From contig NZ_JAAAMI010000008.1 in the NCBI RefSeq assembly GCF_010500845.1, positions 39,662-103,661 on the forward strand: DNA of 64,000 nt, read 5' to 3'. The position numbers and the translations under genes were made by a program. Origin of the DNA: Flagellimonas sediminis (GTDB taxonomy: Bacteria; Bacteroidota; Bacteroidia; Flavobacteriales; Flavobacteriaceae). Of this stretch, positions 62,493 to 64,000 are shown one piece after another. A model generated the notes under the pieces. The model saw nothing but the letters and a program-made list of their open reading frames with translations, was not told the origin of the DNA and did no database searches. Position 1 is the first letter of the stretch; each line of letters opens with the position of its first letter.

Positions 62493-64000
62493 GTGAGAAC
62501 TTATATTGCAACCTTGGTCATCGGCCTACTCATGATCAACACCCTTGTCGGGCAGGTAAAGATTGGCGACAACCCTCAAAACTTGAATGCCGCATCGGTT
62601 TTGGAACTGGAGAGCAACAATCGCGTACTGGTGATCACCAGGGTCACCAATGCCCAAATGAGCACCATTAACCCCCTACCCGGGGCTTTGGTCTACAACA
62701 CGGACCAAGGCTGTATCAACTACTTTAACGGCACCGAATGGATCAATATCTGTGAAGCATTGGACAACTCCTTTACCGTGAGTACCCGTGCGGATTCCCT
62801 GGGACAGATCAACCCTAATGCCATTGACAATACCATTGCCATTTTACAATCCTTGAATCCGGATGGCAGCACCAACTACAATTTTGAGGTGAACCAGATT
62901 ACCGGGGCCAATATTGTGAATTCATCCATCAACGGGGATTTGAAAATACAGACCGCCTCCGTAACCGGGCGCCTTTTGGCGGCCAAGTCGGTATCTACGG
63001 CCAAGTTTGAGGACGGTAACAACATCGGTGAAATTTTTAGATGGAACGGAAGCCAGTGGACCCTTACCAATGAAACCGCATTGACCATCACCGAAAAAGA
63101 TAGTATTGTGGGCAACGAAGTGGTAGGGCCAAGAGCCGGAGGTTCCTTGGAACTTTTTGGTGCGGGATTGGACAGCGACCCATTGACTTTGGATGTATTG
63201 GATGGAGGAATTGGCAATACCGAATTGGCTGCCGATGCCGTGACCACCGATAAAATATTGAACGGCACCATTTTAACCGAAGATGTGGCGAATGATGCCA
63301 TTACCCTTGCAAAAATGGCCGACAATTCGGTTGGAACAGCAGAATTGGTTGATGACAGTGTTGATGCCGACAAGATAAATGCCAACGTAGCCGGAACAGG
63401 GCTTATACAAGCGGTGGACGGATCATTGCAGGTGGATGTAACCCAATTTACAGGGGATGGTACACTTTCCTCAAATGATGGCACCATATTAATTTCAGGG
63501 ACACCAACTAATTCCTTATTTGAGGATGTTCAGGTTGATGTAGCAAACGATGCCATTACAATTGCAAAAATGGCGGACAATTCGGTGGGTACCGCAGAAC
63601 TGGTTGATGATAGTATAACTGCCGACAAAATAAATTTAGATGTTGCCGGAACTGGACTCTTACAAGCCGGCGATGGCTCCTTACAAGTAGACAATTCAAA
63701 TATAGCACCGGATTGGACTTCAATAACCAATATACCAGCAGGCTTCGCGGACGATATTGACGATGATACCACCTACTCCGCCGGAACTGGGCTAACCTTG
63801 ACAGGTACAACTTTTGCCGTGGACAATGCAACGATTGCACCCGATTGGTCCACCCTGACCGGAATACCGGCAGGCTTCGCGGACGATATTGACGATGATA
63901 CCACCTACTCCGCCGGAACTGGGCTAACCTTGACAGGTACAACTTTTGCCGTGGACAATGCAACGATTGCACCCGATTGGTCCACCCTGACCGGAATACC
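62493..64000 (+). CDS. Large repetitive secreted protein, 5' part only
   Basis: The frame starts at GTG 62493 and stays open to the right edge, giving 502 codons so far. A signal peptide (MRTYIATLVIGLLMINTLVG) is followed by an N-terminal domain with ASVLELESNNRVLVITRVTN and INYFNGTEWINIC. That pattern is common at the start of Bacteroidota surface proteins. Two degenerate copies of about 85 residues begin VANDAIT[LI]AKMADNSVG and share ELVDDS and GTGL[IL]QA. A 44-residue unit follows and repeats exactly: AGFADDIDDDTTYSAGTGLT and so on, with APDWSTLTGIP at its end. It is probably an adhesin or sheath-like surface protein. Confidence 0.88.
   Translation, partial: MRTYIATLVIGLLMINTLVGQVKIGDNPQNLNAASVLELESNNRVLVITRVTNAQMSTINPLPGALVYNTDQGCINYFNGTEWINICEALDNSFTVSTRADSLGQINPNAIDNTIAILQSLNPDGSTNYNFEVNQITGANIVNSSINGDLKIQTASVTGRLLAAKSVSTAKFEDGNNIGEIFRWNGSQWTLTNETALTITEKDSIVGNEVVGPRAGGSLELFGAGLDSDPLTLDVLDGGIGNTELAADAVTTDKILNGTILTEDVANDAITLAKMADNSVGTAELVDDSVDADKINANVAGTGLIQAVDGSLQVDVTQFTGDGTLSSNDGTILISGTPTNSLFEDVQVDVANDAITIAKMADNSVGTAELVDDSITADKINLDVAGTGLLQAGDGSLQVDNSNIAPDWTSITNIPAGFADDIDDDTTYSAGTGLTLTGTTFAVDNATIAPDWSTLTGIPAGFADDIDDDTTYSAGTGLTLTGTTFAVDNATIAPDWSTLTGI
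63738..64000 (+). repeat. 132-bp tandem repeat, identical at the base level
   Basis: Bases 63738-63868 are identical to 63870-64000 with a period of 132 bases (44 codons). The difference at 63737/63869 (A versus G) marks the start of the perfect stretch. The repeat reaches the right edge, so the number of copies is not known. The coding frame is preserved. Confidence 0.95.

Noticed and set aside
62876..63972. Long minus-strand frames of repeated sequence opposite the surface-protein gene.
   Set aside because: They mirror the repeats of the plus-strand gene, which has a signal peptide and a conserved N-terminal domain; the antisense frames have neither.

Overview
The window looks like a chromosomal segment of a marine-type member of the Flavobacteriaceae (Bacteroidota). 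The grounds are moderate GC content, several starts preceded by the Bacteroidota -7 box (TANNTTTG) rather than a strong Shine-Dalgarno, and typical families: DUF1573, DUF6702, a carboxypeptidase-regulatory-like pair, sensor kinases with an SHNLRS H-box, and 'existence of many TTG/GTG starts'. The protein sequences remind me of Muricauda/Allomuricauda, but the genus is only a guess. I found no rRNA, tRNA, CRISPR array, prophage or classical insertion sequence.

Layout. 1-2.85 kb: the end of the trp operon (trpF fragment, trpB, trpA), interrupted between trpB and trpA by a GIY-YIG nuclease gene that is bracketed and followed by short palindromic repeats. 2.9-11.4 kb: an M20 peptidase, then a leftward block with a small lipoprotein, a UDG-like protein, a TPR protein, ppc, yaaA, an RluA-family pseudouridine synthase and a PASTA protein. 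11.4-17.2 kb: ddl, coaD, a PAS kinase with a receiver, and an M14 peptidase. 17.2-24.3 kb: NUDIX/pyrE, birA, then the membrane-biogenesis run rsfS-ftsH-LUD-cdsA-psd-ACBP. 24.3-30.4 kb: a sterol-desaturase-like hydroxylase, a sugar kinase plus nucleotidyltransferase pair, and valS. 30.5-34.7 kb: DUF1573, an aspartyl-protease/PDZ protein, an aminotransferase and murB. 34.9-41.3 kb: two ECF sigma factors with an RskA-like anti-sigma and a four-Cys membrane protein, lipA, gap and a hybrid sensor kinase. 41.3-44.2 kb: lpxK, a NIF3-family protein and a CT398-like coiled coil. 44.3-48.7 kb: kmo and a light-dependent repair cluster (DUF2256, CRY-DASH, Fe-S photolyase). 48.9-57.7 kb: clpP, an MscS channel, a third ECF sigma with a 62-residue partner, assorted small genes, kynU, GNAT, O-methyltransferase, PAP2 and TatA. 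57.8-64 kb: an M1 peptidase, DUF6702, two paralogous regulatory-domain proteins, and the start of a repetitive secreted protein that runs off the right edge.

How the genes work together. The left edge makes tryptophan, while kmo and kynU in the middle degrade kynurenine, probably for NAD synthesis. The ftsH-cdsA-psd-ACBP run groups membrane proteolysis with phospholipid synthesis. DUF2256, CRY-DASH and the Fe-S photolyase are spaced by only a few bases and should form one blue-light DNA-repair operon. The most unusual structure is the GIY-YIG/palindrome unit inside the trp operon, which resembles a REP-type selfish element with a candidate nuclease. The second is the exact 132-bp tandem repeat in the gene at the right edge.
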